From: CAYVVT01 sp964454335
GTDB taxonomy: Bacteria; Fidelibacterota; UBA8477; JABMPR01
DNA length: 64,000 nucleotides
Assembly (NCBI GenBank): GCA_964454335.1
Contig: CAYVVT010000011.1
Coordinates: 30,289-94,288 of the forward strand
Direction: 5' to 3'
Part shown: positions 36,264 through 45,613 of the stretch, in pieces
How the letters are laid out: each line of letters begins with the position of its first letter
How positions within the stretch are numbered: the stretch's first letter is position 1
Translations under genes and position numbers: made by a program
The notes under the pieces: generated by a model
The model's database searches: none
Told to the model about the DNA's origin: nothing
Seen by the model: the letters and a program-made list of their open reading frames with translations, nothing else

Positions 36264-37840
36264 GAATCCTCAAACTGCTGCCTTTTCTACCTGTCCTGAT
36301 GCTCAATGCCCAGCTCGCCAGGTCCACGGCCTATCTTGCCCGTGCCGCTGATTCACTTTATGCCGGCTTCATCGGGAACAGTATCATTGATATCAAGGGC
36401 CATGGTGACACCCTCTGGTTCGGAACGTCTAACGGTCTCAGCGCCACCTATGACAACGGCGAGAATTTCGTCGCTTTCGATAATGCATTCGCAAAGCTGG
36501 GCTATGGGTCCGTCTCCGGTCTGGCAGTATCCGGTGACCATGTCTGGGTCGCTACGGCCTATGATTCCACCACACTCACTGGTGATTACGATACCGGCGG
36601 CGGCATCAGCCGCTCCCTGGATGCCGGTGAGACCTGGGTACACCTGGGACAACCCATGGACAGCCTGCGCTGGACCACGGATGCCGAAGGTGACAGTATC
36701 GCGGAAACCTATTCAGAGATCTATCTCTGGGGTGACACCCTGCTGGCGGTGGACGTCGTCACGCCCATCAACAATCCCAGCTATGACCTGGCCTTCGATG
36801 GAACCCGTCTGTGGACCGCTTCCTTCGCGGGAGGGCTGCGTGTCTCGCATGATCTTGGCGACACCTGGCAGCGAGTGCTCCTGCCCTGGGACAATACATC
36901 CGTCCTGGACAGCATGACGCTTGTGGATCTTCAGGATGAGATCGAAGCCGATCCTCTGTTCTACGCTCTGGATCCTGTGCCCCACCGCAACCACCGCGTG
37001 TTCTCCGTGGTGGCCTATGACGATACCATCTGGGCTGGTACCGCGGCAGGTGTCAATCATTCCACGGACGGCGGACTCAGCTGGCAGCGTTACGGCTTCG
37101 ACAACAGCAATGTCACAGGGAATTTCGTCGTGGCCATGCACCGGCAGATCACCACGGAGGGCAGTACTCTCTGGGCTTCAACTGTGACCACGGATGCCCA
37201 GGATGCCACGGGGATAAGCTTGTTCAAGGTGAATGAAGGATACTGGCGGGCTACCATGCTGGGTACCCGGCCATTCAATTTCGGTTCCTCCCATGATGCC
37301 GTTTATGCCGCCACTGAGTACGGTATTCTCAAGTCGCGCGATGGCCTCCATTTCGTACCACTCCCGGCCATTCAGAATACTGACGGATCGGACGCACTTT
37401 ATTCCGATGCCTTTTTCTCGGTTTTTGTGAACTCGGATGAGGCACTCTGGGTGGGTAGCAGCGATGGTATTGCTGTCAGCAGGGATGAAGGTCTCAGCTG
37501 GGAGATCACCAAGTCCCGTCCCGCCATCGAGTCAATGGAGTTTATCGCCTTTCCCAACCCATTTACACCAAGACAGGATAAGGTCTTCGATGGCCAGGGG
37601 AACGTGTTGCTGAGATTTACGGCGAATGTCGGGGACGAGCTAAGCATCACGGTGTTCGACTTCGCCATGCATAAGGTACGCGAGATAACCTTCAAGGAGC
37701 AGGCCACCTTCTCAGGTCCACAGGACCGTACCTGGAATGGGCGCAATGACGCCGGGTACCTGGTGGCCAATGGTACCTACTTCGTACGTCTGGACCTGGA
37801 AGGCGAGACCGCCTGGACCAAGGTCATGGTGATCAACTAG
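36260..37840 (+). CDS. Secreted beta-propeller protein with FlgD-Ig/type IX-like C-terminal domain
   Basis: A 526-residue exported protein; signal peptide ends LNA with Gln next. The body carries repeated Asp-box/propeller turns (GDTLWFGTSNGLSATYDNGENF, DDTIWAGTAAGVNHSTDGGLSW, DEALWVGSSDGIAVSRDEGLSW), as in BNR/sialidase-like or Reg_prop propellers. Residues about 440-526 begin AFPNPFTPRQD and fold like the FlgD-type Ig domain common at type IX cargo C-termini (TWNGRNDAGYLVANGTYFVRL). Ligand and role are unknown. Its place beside SprA and PorV-like genes suggests either a cargo or a component that works with them. Confidence 0.65.
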   Translation: MRILKLLPFLPVLMLNAQLARSTAYLARAADSLYAGFIGNSIIDIKGHGDTLWFGTSNGLSATYDNGENFVAFDNAFAKLGYGSVSGLAVSGDHVWVATAYDSTTLTGDYDTGGGISRSLDAGETWVHLGQPMDSLRWTTDAEGDSIAETYSEIYLWGDTLLAVDVVTPINNPSYDLAFDGTRLWTASFAGGLRVSHDLGDTWQRVLLPWDNTSVLDSMTLVDLQDEIEADPLFYALDPVPHRNHRVFSVVAYDDTIWAGTAAGVNHSTDGGLSWQRYGFDNSNVTGNFVVAMHRQITTEGSTLWASTVTTDAQDATGISLFKVNEGYWRATMLGTRPFNFGSSHDAVYAATEYGILKSRDGLHFVPLPAIQNTDGSDALYSDAFFSVFVNSDEALWVGSSDGIAVSRDEGLSWEITKSRPAIESMEFIAFPNPFTPRQDKVFDGQGNVLLRFTANVGDELSITVFDFAMHKVREITFKEQATFSGPQDRTWNGRNDAGYLVANGTYFVRLDLEGETAWTKVMVIN

Positions 37841-37846
37841 GAGCTC

Positions 37847-38803
37847 ATGATGCAGAGAAAATCAAAGAACATCACCATGTTGATCATCCTTTTACTGGTG
37901 GGCGTGACCAGTCTGCAGGCTTCTCTCCTGGGCGGCTACGCCGGGGCAAGTCTACGCATCCCCGCCGATGCCATAAGTGCAGGTACCGGTGGGATCACAC
38001 TTTTTCATGAGGCCAGCCAGCTGAGCATGGCCCATAACGCTGCCGCCATGATCGGATTGCAGGGACGGCAATTCCATGCGAATATGGCCAATCTGCCGCT
38101 AGACCGCTTCATCTATGCGGTGAACGCCTCCATTCCACTGCCACCAACGGCACGTCTGGGGATCGGTGTCATCGCCGCCGGTACACGGAACATCGACTTT
38201 CGCGACAGCCGTGGCTACTACGGTGGGGATATGTCGGACACCGAATCCATCTATCTGGCGGCATTCAGTAACCAGCTCTCACCGCGATTGGCCGTAGGAC
38301 TATCACTCAAGATGTTGAACCGGCGGCTGCAGGCAGACCAGAATGATCTGGACCTGAAAGGCACCGGATTTGGGGTCAACTTCGCTCTGCAGTTCCAGGC
38401 GGTGGAAAAAACCCGGCTCGTTGTAGCCCTCCGCGACTGGAACAGTTCATACAACTGGAAAACCCAGGAGCTTTTTGAGCATGGTGCCAACTACCGCGAA
38501 TCATTTCCCATGAGTCTGGCCTGGGGACTGCTGCAGGATATCGGGCGACTGCAGTTGATGCTGGAACATGATAATTACTTCATCGGTGAGAATGTTGCCC
38601 GGCTGGCGCTTACCTGGAATGGTTTCGGTCCCCTCGTTCTCCGCAGTGGTGTGGAGGTCACCCCCGATGATCTGGTATCCGGTGCCAGTGCCAGTTACCG
38701 CCTGAACTGGAACGGACCACCAATGATGGTGGACCTGGGTTTGGTCATGGGGATTCCCGGTGAAGGCGTTCGCACCTATCTGGGCTGGGGCCTTGAATTT
38801 TGA
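37847..38803 (+). CDS. PorV/PorQ-family outer-membrane protein
   Basis: A 318-residue barrel. The signal peptide is followed by GGYAGASLRIPADAISAGTGGITLFHEASQLSMAHNAAAM, the recognisable PorV/PorQ-family start (AGA...dAr..a.Gg......NPA). Late strands and a terminal GWGLEF fit a FadL-like barrel. PorV shuttles cargo from SprA to the attachment complex in type IX secretion; paralogues of unclear role are common, so PorV identity is not certain. It starts 6 nt after the propeller gene, in the sprA operon. Confidence 0.72.
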   Translation: MMQRKSKNITMLIILLLVGVTSLQASLLGGYAGASLRIPADAISAGTGGITLFHEASQLSMAHNAAAMIGLQGRQFHANMANLPLDRFIYAVNASIPLPPTARLGIGVIAAGTRNIDFRDSRGYYGGDMSDTESIYLAAFSNQLSPRLAVGLSLKMLNRRLQADQNDLDLKGTGFGVNFALQFQAVEKTRLVVALRDWNSSYNWKTQELFEHGANYRESFPMSLAWGLLQDIGRLQLMLEHDNYFIGENVARLALTWNGFGPLVLRSGVEVTPDDLVSGASASYRLNWNGPPMMVDLGLVMGIPGEGVRTYLGWGLEF

Positions 38804-38831
38804 TTCCTTGTCTCCACAGGGTCATTTGATT

Positions 38832-39689
38832 ATGATTGCGCCCATGTTCTATAGACTGACAACTACGGTCCTGATGCTGCTGATCCTCTCCACCTCGATC
38901 CTGGGGCAGGGTGGACTTGATATTCTCGCTCAACCACGACATGCCGCATCAGCCGCTATGGGTCTGAATTCTGATCCGATCCGTCAGCCTCACTATCTGG
39001 CCGCACAGAATAACGAACCCATTGCGGTATTGAACATGTGGTCCTGGGTGGCGGATGTCAGCGGTCTGGGATTGAACATTGAATCAGGAAGCTGGGCTGC
39101 AGGGATCCACGTATATCGGGCAGGAGAGCTTGAGGTCAGGGACGAGATCCCCATCCGGGATCCCGTCAGTCGTTTTGACTACAGTCTTGTCAGTTCCGGA
39201 CTCGGATACGGCAGAAGCCTTGATGACCTGGAGATCGGAGTCGGCCTCGAGCTCATCCGTGAGCGTTCTTTGAACGCTTCAGCCTGGGGTGTTGTCCTGA
39301 ACACCTCAGCCAGTTATCCGCTTATCGCCGGGCTGCAGACATCAGCCGGGATCCGGCACCTGGGCGGCATGCAGGATCTGAACACCGAGGCCAGTGACCT
39401 GCCCACCGAACTCTGGCTCAGGGTGAATAAGAACCTGGACCAGCTTGATCTGAACCTGGAACTCAACAGTGGTCCCGCTCCCGTGCACATGGCCGGCAGC
39501 TATCAGCTCATCCGCACCATTCAACTGCTGGCAGGCCTGCAACTGGAGACCGGCAGTGAAGGCCTGGACCTCCACCCCAGCACTGGCCTGCTCATCAATC
39601 GTCATGAATTCAGTCTGGGCTTTGCCCTCAGCGATCTGGCCCATCCCCTGGGTATGCGCCAGCATTATTCTCTCTACTGGAACTTCTAG
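38832..39689 (+). CDS. PorQ/PorV-like outer-membrane barrel
   Basis: From ATG 38832 (AGGG about 9 nt upstream) the product has 285 residues with a signal peptide ending SILG and Gln as first mature residue. DILAQPRHAASAAMGLNSDPIRQPHYLAAQNN resembles the PorQ/PorV N-terminus. Beta strands follow, ending HYSLYWNF, a good barrel terminus. A longer frame upstream to 38760 would overlap the previous gene and lacks a signal. The two tandem barrel genes look like divergent relatives rather than copies. Confidence 0.6.
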   Translation: MIAPMFYRLTTTVLMLLILSTSILGQGGLDILAQPRHAASAAMGLNSDPIRQPHYLAAQNNEPIAVLNMWSWVADVSGLGLNIESGSWAAGIHVYRAGELEVRDEIPIRDPVSRFDYSLVSSGLGYGRSLDDLEIGVGLELIRERSLNASAWGVVLNTSASYPLIAGLQTSAGIRHLGGMQDLNTEASDLPTELWLRVNKNLDQLDLNLELNSGPAPVHMAGSYQLIRTIQLLAGLQLETGSEGLDLHPSTGLLINRHEFSLGFALSDLAHPLGMRQHYSLYWNF

Positions 39690-39717
39690 ACCTGACACCT
39701 AAAACCGATTCCGGAAA

Positions 39718-40830
39718 ATGACATGGATTAAATACATACTCTACGCATTGGCACTGGTTGCTCTGGTGCTGCTCTTCGTATCCATGGTTCAGAATGAGAA
39801 GGACATCATCTACGTGAATGATAAATCCCATTATACGGACACAGGCTTCGATAATCCCTATGTGAAGCGCCCCAAAGAATTCAAGGAATTCTGGAAATGG
39901 GTGCGCAGCAGGGATGGCGAAGCCCGGAGAACGGCGGTTGATCTGGTTGATGACGTCCCCGTGAATACGGTGGATCATCAGGTGATCCGTACACCCATCC
40001 AGGGGGCCCAGGCAACCTGGCTGGGTCATGCTACCATACTCGTACAGATCAATGGTGTCAATATTATCACCGATCCCATGTTCTCGAAACGTTCATCGCC
40101 GGTGTCCTTTGCCGGGCCCGAACGCGTGATCCCACCCGCCCTGCAGATCCCGGAATTGCCCGAGATCCATTATGCCCTCATCTCCCACAATCATTATGAT
40201 CATCTGGATCGCCGCTCAGTGAAAGAACTGGGTAACTCCATTATGTGGCTCGTACCACTCGGGCTTGCAGAATGGTTTACGGACCTGGGAATCAGAAATG
40301 TACAGGAATTCGACTGGTGGGATGAACTCAAGGTCGGGGATCTGAGAATTACCTGCACGCCTACTCAGCACTTCTCCGGTCGTACACCCTGGGATACTGA
40401 CCGGACGCTGTGGGGTTCCTGGGCGATCCAGAAGGATTCCACCCGTTTCTGGTTCGGGGGGGATACAGGGTACAATGAGTTACAGTTCAAGGAGATCGGA
40501 GAGCGGCTGGGACCATTCAATCTTGCAGCCATTCCCATTGGAGCTTACAAGCCAGAGTGGTTCATGGGCCCGGTACATACCGGTCCTGCTGAAGCTCTGC
40601 AGATCCACAAGGATATTGGAGCCCAGCAGTCATTTGGCATCCACTGGGGCACCTTTCTGCTGGCCGACGACCTGCTTACCGAAGCCATGGCCGAGACACA
40701 ACGTTTGAGTGCCGCTGATCCTCAAGGTTGGCAGGGATTTGAGATCTGGCCCATCGGTTCCACTCGCAGCATTCGCCCGTTCCCCAAACGTGCAGAACCC
40801 GAAAAAAAGAGCGTTACTGTCAGTCAATAA
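39718..40830 (+). CDS. MBL-fold hydrolase, NAPE-PLD-like, membrane-anchored
   Basis: A metallo-beta-lactamase-fold enzyme close to N-acyl-phosphatidylethanolamine phospholipase D / UlaG-type hydrolases. The 370 residues begin with one N-terminal helix (YILYALALVALVLLFVSMV), then WLGHATILVQINGVNIITDPMF, the zinc motif SHNHYDHLD, TQHFSGR, FGGDTGY and a terminal IHWGTF. The DPMFSKRSSPVSFAGPERV stretch is typical of the NAPE-PLD branch. Likely periplasmic face, acting on lipids or small esters. It ends the presumed sprA operon, 28 nt after the previous gene; convergent with the corrinoid gene. Confidence 0.82.
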   Translation: MTWIKYILYALALVALVLLFVSMVQNEKDIIYVNDKSHYTDTGFDNPYVKRPKEFKEFWKWVRSRDGEARRTAVDLVDDVPVNTVDHQVIRTPIQGAQATWLGHATILVQINGVNIITDPMFSKRSSPVSFAGPERVIPPALQIPELPEIHYALISHNHYDHLDRRSVKELGNSIMWLVPLGLAEWFTDLGIRNVQEFDWWDELKVGDLRITCTPTQHFSGRTPWDTDRTLWGSWAIQKDSTRFWFGGDTGYNELQFKEIGERLGPFNLAAIPIGAYKPEWFMGPVHTGPAEALQIHKDIGAQQSFGIHWGTFLLADDLLTEAMAETQRLSAADPQGWQGFEIWPIGSTRSIRPFPKRAEPEKKSVTVSQ

Positions 40831-40896
40831 GGTGATCTGACACGTTTATTGTACCAGCCCCGAAGGGCGGCTCTGTCGGATGATATCAATAATTGA

Positions 40897-41532
40897 TCAG
40901 GTCAGCAGACTCTGGACCAGGTCCACAGCCTGGGGGGCTGCCGGTGCATAGCCATCTGCACCGATCTCGATGGCAAAGTCCCTGCTGAGAGGCGCACCGC
41001 CTACCAGGATCTTCACTGTTCTCAGAACCTCATCCTCCCGGAACACCCGCACAACATCCCGCATCTGATCCATGGTTGAGGAAAGGAGTGCAGACAGGCA
41101 AAGGAAGCCCGCATCATTCTCAACCACTGCCGCTTTGAAATTTTCGACACTGACATTCACACCCAGGTCGATAACCTTGAAACCGGCGCCAACCAGCATG
41201 ATCTTCACCAGGTTCTTGCCGATATCATGCATGTCGCCTTTCACCGTACCTATGACGATGGCTGTGCTCGCCAGAGAATCTGCATCACCTGTCAGCATGG
41301 GTTTCAGCAGATCGATCGCCGTCTGCATGGCCTGGGCAGCCATGAGCACCTGGGGCAGGAACATCTCATTCCGCTTGAATCGATCGCCGACTACGGACAT
41401 ACCTTCCAGGAGGCCCTGGTTCAGGATGTTCGCTGCCGTCTCCCCGACCTCCAGGAGATCTTCAACCTCCTGGCTGATGTGGTCCACATTTCCCGTGATG
41501 ACGGATTGCCGGATCTGATCGTAGGAACTCAT
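40897..41532 (-). CDS. Corrinoid (B12-binding) methyl-carrier protein, MtbC/MtaC-like
   Basis: A 211-residue two-domain protein: an N-terminal helical cap (about 10-85) and a Rossmann-like B12 domain with GTVKGDMHDIGKN, where His (DxHxxG) is the lower cobalt ligand, plus CLSALLSSTM and VGGAPLSRDFA for the nucleotide tail. It accepts methyl groups from a substrate-specific methyltransferase. The adjacent UroD-type gene overlaps it by ATGA, so they form a methyltransferase pair. No RamA-like activator or second methyltransferase is nearby. Confidence 0.9.
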   Translation of the reverse strand: MSSYDQIRQSVITGNVDHISQEVEDLLEVGETAANILNQGLLEGMSVVGDRFKRNEMFLPQVLMAAQAMQTAIDLLKPMLTGDADSLASTAIVIGTVKGDMHDIGKNLVKIMLVGAGFKVIDLGVNVSVENFKAAVVENDAGFLCLSALLSSTMDQMRDVVRVFREDEVLRTVKILVGGAPLSRDFAIEIGADGYAPAAPQAVDLVQSLLT

Positions 41533-42587
41533 CTGTTCTCCAGGCTGTGTGCCGCTTGGTACATGGCCAGGACATTCTCAGGTTTACAGTATTTCGCAAC
41601 CACATTGGCGGCGCTTAGTATGAAACCGCTCCGGGGTGCTGCTGCTGATATCAGGCTTCGAGTGGCTGCAGACACCTCCTCTGGTGAGCCGAGTGCCAAA
41701 AGGTCAATATCAATATTTCCCATAAATACCAGGCGGTTTCCGTATTCAGATTGCAGACCAGGAATATCCATACCGGCATTGGGATCACAGGACTGCAGGA
41801 CATCGATACCGCAGTCGATGAGATCCGGAATGATCGCCCGGAGATCGCCATCGCTGTGGAAGAAGACGGGGATGTCGTGCCGCTTGATGCTCTGGACGAG
41901 TTCCTTCAGAAGGGGGAAATAGTCTGAACGCAGGTATTGTGGATCAACGAAGGTTCCCGTATTGAATGCGAGGTCATCAGCGATAAGGAGGCCATCAGTA
42001 CTGGCATCAATGGCCATCAGGGCCAGTTGCATGTTCGTGTCGATCAACTTGCGATAATATCGTCGCATCACATCGGGGGCCTGGACTGTCCACATGAGAG
42101 AGCGCTCGAATCCGAGGAGCTCATAGCCCAGATCAAAACCGGCATTGATGATGGTAAGCATGAAGAGGTCGGTCTCAGTTTTCCAACGCTGGATCAGTTC
42201 GGTACTGAATCCACTCACATCGGGAGGTTGCCAAGCATCCAGTTCTTCCGGTGTCTCCGCTATGGGTGATACCAACTGGACGGTGGCATCAGGCGGCTGG
42301 GTGTAGGTGGCCCCCCAGAAATCCGTGAACAGGTCCGTCCCCCATTCATCATGAGTTCCAACAACTTCAGTATCAGGTCCGTAAACCCTTGCTCCGGCCA
42401 GATCCGCACCGAGCTCACGCCGGATACCCAGATGATTCTGGAAATAGGCATCTTCACCAGTCTGATATCGTTCACCAAGAATGGCCTGAATGATCTCCTC
42501 AGCGTAACCGCCACCGATCTCACCCACTGGAACGCGATCCACGGTTCCTCGATCAAGGACTGCGAAAACTCTCTCACGGCTGGTCAT
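41529..42587 (-). CDS. UroD-family methyltransferase (MtaA/MtbA/CmuA-like)
   Basis: A 352-residue protein of the uroporphyrinogen decarboxylase fold. It lacks haem-pathway context and instead lies directly before a corrinoid protein, which marks the methyl-transferring branch. VFFHSDGDLRAIIPDLIDCGID supplies His and a Cys for a zinc-bound thiol, and the late SANVVAKYCKPENV region adds another Cys near the usual zinc motif. It probably transfers a methyl group between a substrate or coenzyme and the partner's cobalamin; methyl donor unknown (methylamine, methanol, methoxy or halomethane type). Confidence 0.85.
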   Translation of the reverse strand: MTSRERVFAVLDRGTVDRVPVGEIGGGYAEEIIQAILGERYQTGEDAYFQNHLGIRRELGADLAGARVYGPDTEVVGTHDEWGTDLFTDFWGATYTQPPDATVQLVSPIAETPEELDAWQPPDVSGFSTELIQRWKTETDLFMLTIINAGFDLGYELLGFERSLMWTVQAPDVMRRYYRKLIDTNMQLALMAIDASTDGLLIADDLAFNTGTFVDPQYLRSDYFPLLKELVQSIKRHDIPVFFHSDGDLRAIIPDLIDCGIDVLQSCDPNAGMDIPGLQSEYGNRLVFMGNIDIDLLALGSPEEVSAATRSLISAAAPRSGFILSAANVVAKYCKPENVLAMYQAAHSLENR

Positions 42588-42688
42588 GGCAGGAAGTGTA
42601 TTTTATCCAGATTGTATGTGCAAGGCCAATCAGGCCTGTGAAGGCATGATTCTAGCGTCCGGTCGGCAATACCATGAAGATATACATG

Positions 42689-42707
42689 TCATATCATAGC
42701 GATATGA
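42689..42707. repeat. Palindrome upstream of the thioredoxin gene
   Basis: TCATATC (42689-42695), 5 nt, GATATGA (42701-42707); perfect arms. It lies in the 272-nt gap shared by the divergent UroD-like gene and the thioredoxin gene, so it could serve either as an operator. No B12 riboswitch fold was recognised in this gap. Confidence 0.35.
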
Positions 42708-42859
42708 TCTGCCCTGTCGACGGGAGGTGGAGATACACATAGAGTGCTGAATGACAGGGGCTTAGGGCAATGATTCATCCCCTGGCATGACCATTGCGAC
42801 ACTTATTTTCACGGTTCCGGTTTCGATTAATTCTTTCAACAAGTTTTGCCGGAGGGGAT

Positions 42860-43729
42860 ATGAAATCGATAGCAAAATGCATTGCTCTAGATCTGCTTCT
42901 GGCCCTGATCGGGATTGCTGTAGTATTCCTGTTGGTGCAATATGCCAATCTCCAGTCCCATCAGCTGGTCCTGGCTGTGGCATTGGTCTACCTTGCCGTG
43001 GGACTCGTAAGGTTGGATGGATCACCTGTCCCGTTCTATCTTCGCTCACTGATCATTTCCATCTTTGGCATCCTCTATATCCCTCTCATCGGCGAATCTT
43101 ATGGAGCCATGAATCTGCCCTACCCCATCGCTGGCTACCTGGGGGCACTTACCGGCATCATCCTTCGGGCTCTGTTGAAGGAATGGTCTACCACGTTGCG
43201 TATCCTTGGGCTTGCTTCTCCAGTAGTGCTTTTTTCACTCATCGTACTACTGGCCATGCCCTTCTATTTTGATTTCTGGTCAACCTACATAAGCGGTCCC
43301 GCCATTGAGTTCAGTTTCGTGACCATGGGTGGACAGACCATCCATTCTGACGATCTGAAGGGAAAAGTGATCGTTCTGGACTACTGGGATACGCATTGTG
43401 GTCCCTGTCGACGCATGATGCCGGCAATGGAACAACTCGAAGAGCGCTATAGGGATGATCCTCGGGTTCAGTTCCTGGCTGTTAACGCCGGCTGGGAGGA
43501 TATCGAGACAGTAAGGACATTCACCGATAATGAAGACCATCATTTGACCTTCGTCTACGACGAAAATGCGGTGGTCTCTCGTGCGATGGGGATTTTCGAG
43601 TTGCCTACTGTGATCATCATCGATCGGGAGTTCAATTATCACAGCAAGCATGTGGCCTACGAACCTGGGACCGAAAAGGAGATCGCGGCACGGTACCGGA
43701 CGATCATCGACCGATTGTTGGAGAGCTGA
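42860..43729 (+). CDS. Membrane-anchored TlpA-like thioredoxin
   Basis: From ATG 42860 (GGAGG 4 nt upstream) the product has 289 residues: about five membrane helices (1-160), then a periplasmic thioredoxin domain with DTHCGPCRRMMPAME (CGPC active site) and the cis-Pro segment FELPTVIIID. A longer reading from TTG 42794 is open but less likely. It is probably a thiol-disulfide reductase for cytochrome maturation or envelope repair; secreted c-type cytochromes are encoded at both 1-153 and 47808. Confidence 0.8.
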   Translation: MKSIAKCIALDLLLALIGIAVVFLLVQYANLQSHQLVLAVALVYLAVGLVRLDGSPVPFYLRSLIISIFGILYIPLIGESYGAMNLPYPIAGYLGALTGIILRALLKEWSTTLRILGLASPVVLFSLIVLLAMPFYFDFWSTYISGPAIEFSFVTMGGQTIHSDDLKGKVIVLDYWDTHCGPCRRMMPAMEQLEERYRDDPRVQFLAVNAGWEDIETVRTFTDNEDHHLTFVYDENAVVSRAMGIFELPTVIIIDREFNYHSKHVAYEPGTEKEIAARYRTIIDRLLES

Positions 43730-43780
43730 GCAATACCCTGCCTGCTGTTCCATCCGCAATCCCCGTCAGCCTAAATAGAA

Positions 43781-43802
43781 GCCCCGGATCAAGACCCGGG
43801 GC
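43781..43802. terminator. GC-rich hairpin between convergent genes
   Basis: GCCCCGG (43781-43787) pairs with CCGGGGC (43796-43802), 8-nt loop. It is flanked by an A/T-rich side on the left (CTAAATAGAA) that would read as a T-containing tail for the minus-strand gene. It probably ends the thioredoxin and kelch transcripts. Confidence 0.5.
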
Positions 43803-43833
43803 ATGCTTAATTTGATGATCTCTGTCAGGGTGG

Positions 43834-45429
43834 CTATCTGAGCAGCACCATTCTGATGGTTTTCAGGGACTCTCCAGAAGTCAACCGACAGATATAGATC
43901 CCGGACCCAACCAAATCACCATTGAGATCAGTACCGCCCCACTGACGGTAGTGCCAGCCGACGGCCTGTTGGTCTTTCACCAGAATGCTTACCAGATTTC
44001 CAGTCAGATCGAATATCTCAAGTCTCACCTCGGAATGCACCGGTAATCCATACCTGATACTTGTAACCGGATTGAAAGGATTTGGATAGTTCTGCTCGAG
44101 AATGAATTGATCGGGTACGAACGACGTGGCGCCTACGCCCACCAGCATAAGCGAGTAATATTCTTTATCTCCTGTGTAAGAGACATCTGCCAGGCGGTAA
44201 TCATAGACCTCACCAGGTTCCACGCTGTCATCTGTATAGGAATAGACCGACTGATGGCTGACACTGCCCTGACCGGATAATTCCGGGTGAGTGAGGTGGC
44301 TGGCGATCTCGATCCATCCTTCGATAAGCTCAGGATGACTTGAGACCTTTCGTTCGAGGATGAAGCCAAGATTGTCGGTTTCACTCTCCGTGGTCCATTC
44401 CAGTACAAGAGAGCCTGCGTCAGCTCTGGCGCTGAAGGATGACAGCTCAACCGGCAGTGAATAATCTCCACCACCAAATGTCCAGGTTTCATCATTAACT
44501 GCAGCGACAGTACCCCCGAATAGAACGATGAAACTGGATCCATCTAAACTGGTCGCGGACATCCCATGGTTATAGCGACTACTGGGCTGACCGCTATTTG
44601 TGTCCTTGGTCCAGGTGTTGTCACTGAGATCATAGATCCAGGTTTCATTGTTCCCGCCGCTGACGAATCCACCAAACAGAAGTACGCGGTCACCACCCAT
44701 ATAGGCCATGGCGTGATCCATGCGAGCCGATGGTTTACTCGTCCCTGAGACCCAACTCTGCCCATCTTCCATATCTGTCCAGGTGTTATCGCTCAGGTCA
44801 TAAATCCATGTCTCGTCATTGTTGCTGCTGGTACGGCCGCCAAAGAGTAGCACCTTATCATCACCAATATAGGCCATATCGTGACTGTAGCGTGCATCCG
44901 GGGTCGTGCCCAATTTTCCGTAACTCCAACTGTTGGCGCTCAGGTCGTAGACCCAGGTTGTATCGGCAGTACCATCTCCGCCATACAGGAGAACCTTGTC
45001 ATCTCCAATGTAAGCCATACGCAGATAGTCATTGGGGGGTGGGGTGAAGAAAAGCGTTTGTCTTGTCCAGGTGTTTGCACTGAGGTCATAGACCCACAAT
45101 GAATCCTTGCCTTTGTTTCCCCCGAACATGAGAACCTGATCATCACCAATATAGGCCATGGCATGTCTGGCGCGACCGGTTGGATATGGAGTTGAGGGTG
45201 ATTTGTTGGTCCAGGTGTTGGAACTCAAATCGTAGCTCCAGGTTTGAGCACTGTTTGTCCCATCATAACCTCCGAACAACAGGACATTGTCTCCACCGAC
45301 ATAGGCCATACCGAAATTATTTCGAGCAGAAGGTTTTGGATCGGGCGATTTCTGGGTCCAATCATCTGCGGCTGAAATAACTCGCGGAATAACGACAAGA
45401 ATTAATGTCAGGATTAAAAGTCGTTTCAT
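43834..45429 (-). CDS. Kelch-repeat secreted protein with type IX sorting domain
   Basis: From ATG 45429 (AGGGGG upstream) 531 residues. A signal peptide ends VISA. Six kelch-like blades of about 50 residues (VLLFGG ... TWIYDLSDNTW) form a propeller. Then comes a fibronectin-like domain starting LPVELSSFSAR, typical of FCB cargo proteins, and a C-terminal sorting domain with NYPNPFNPVTSIRYGLP ... SGIYICRL, ending MVLLR. Exported through the type IX system by inference. The linker contains SHPELIEG, encoded by a palindromic repeat (44315-44337). Monocistronic, one of three cargo genes in a row. Confidence 0.82.
   Translation of the reverse strand: MKRLLILTLILVVIPRVISAADDWTQKSPDPKPSARNNFGMAYVGGDNVLLFGGYDGTNSAQTWSYDLSSNTWTNKSPSTPYPTGRARHAMAYIGDDQVLMFGGNKGKDSLWVYDLSANTWTRQTLFFTPPPNDYLRMAYIGDDKVLLYGGDGTADTTWVYDLSANSWSYGKLGTTPDARYSHDMAYIGDDKVLLFGGRTSSNNDETWIYDLSDNTWTDMEDGQSWVSGTSKPSARMDHAMAYMGGDRVLLFGGFVSGGNNETWIYDLSDNTWTKDTNSGQPSSRYNHGMSATSLDGSSFIVLFGGTVAAVNDETWTFGGGDYSLPVELSSFSARADAGSLVLEWTTESETDNLGFILERKVSSHPELIEGWIEIASHLTHPELSGQGSVSHQSVYSYTDDSVEPGEVYDYRLADVSYTGDKEYYSLMLVGVGATSFVPDQFILEQNYPNPFNPVTSIRYGLPVHSEVRLEIFDLTGNLVSILVKDQQAVGWHYRQWGGTDLNGDLVGSGIYICRLTSGESLKTIRMVLLR
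44315..44337. repeat. HPELVEG-type palindromic repeat inside a gene
   Basis: CATCCT (44315-44320) and AGGATG (44332-44337) flank TCGATAAGCTC. This is the dispersed palindrome known from many genomes in which the core reads TTCGATAAGCTCAGG; translated in this frame it gives SHPELIEG within the kelch protein. No second copy was seen in the window. Confidence 0.6.
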
Positions 45430-45613
45430 GAGATTTCCCCCTGAGAAATTGATCATCACGGATCGCTTGTTTTTCAGACCACTCAGCAAGAAAGGGAGAT
45501 TGAGAGAAATTACCTGCCGCTGTGTAAACAGGTCATATGGGCTGTGATTCAGGGAAAGTTAGATAGGGTACAGATGGATGACAAGAGGATTGCTCCTGTC
45601 ACACCTTCGGTGG

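Noticed and set aside
40831..40896. Terminator between the MBL and corrinoid genes
   Set aside because: Only a very short GCCC/GGGC stem with a small loop and no T-run.
42588..42859. Possible cobalamin riboswitch near the corrinoid genes
   Set aside because: No recognisable B12-box sequence or fold; only a short palindrome is present.
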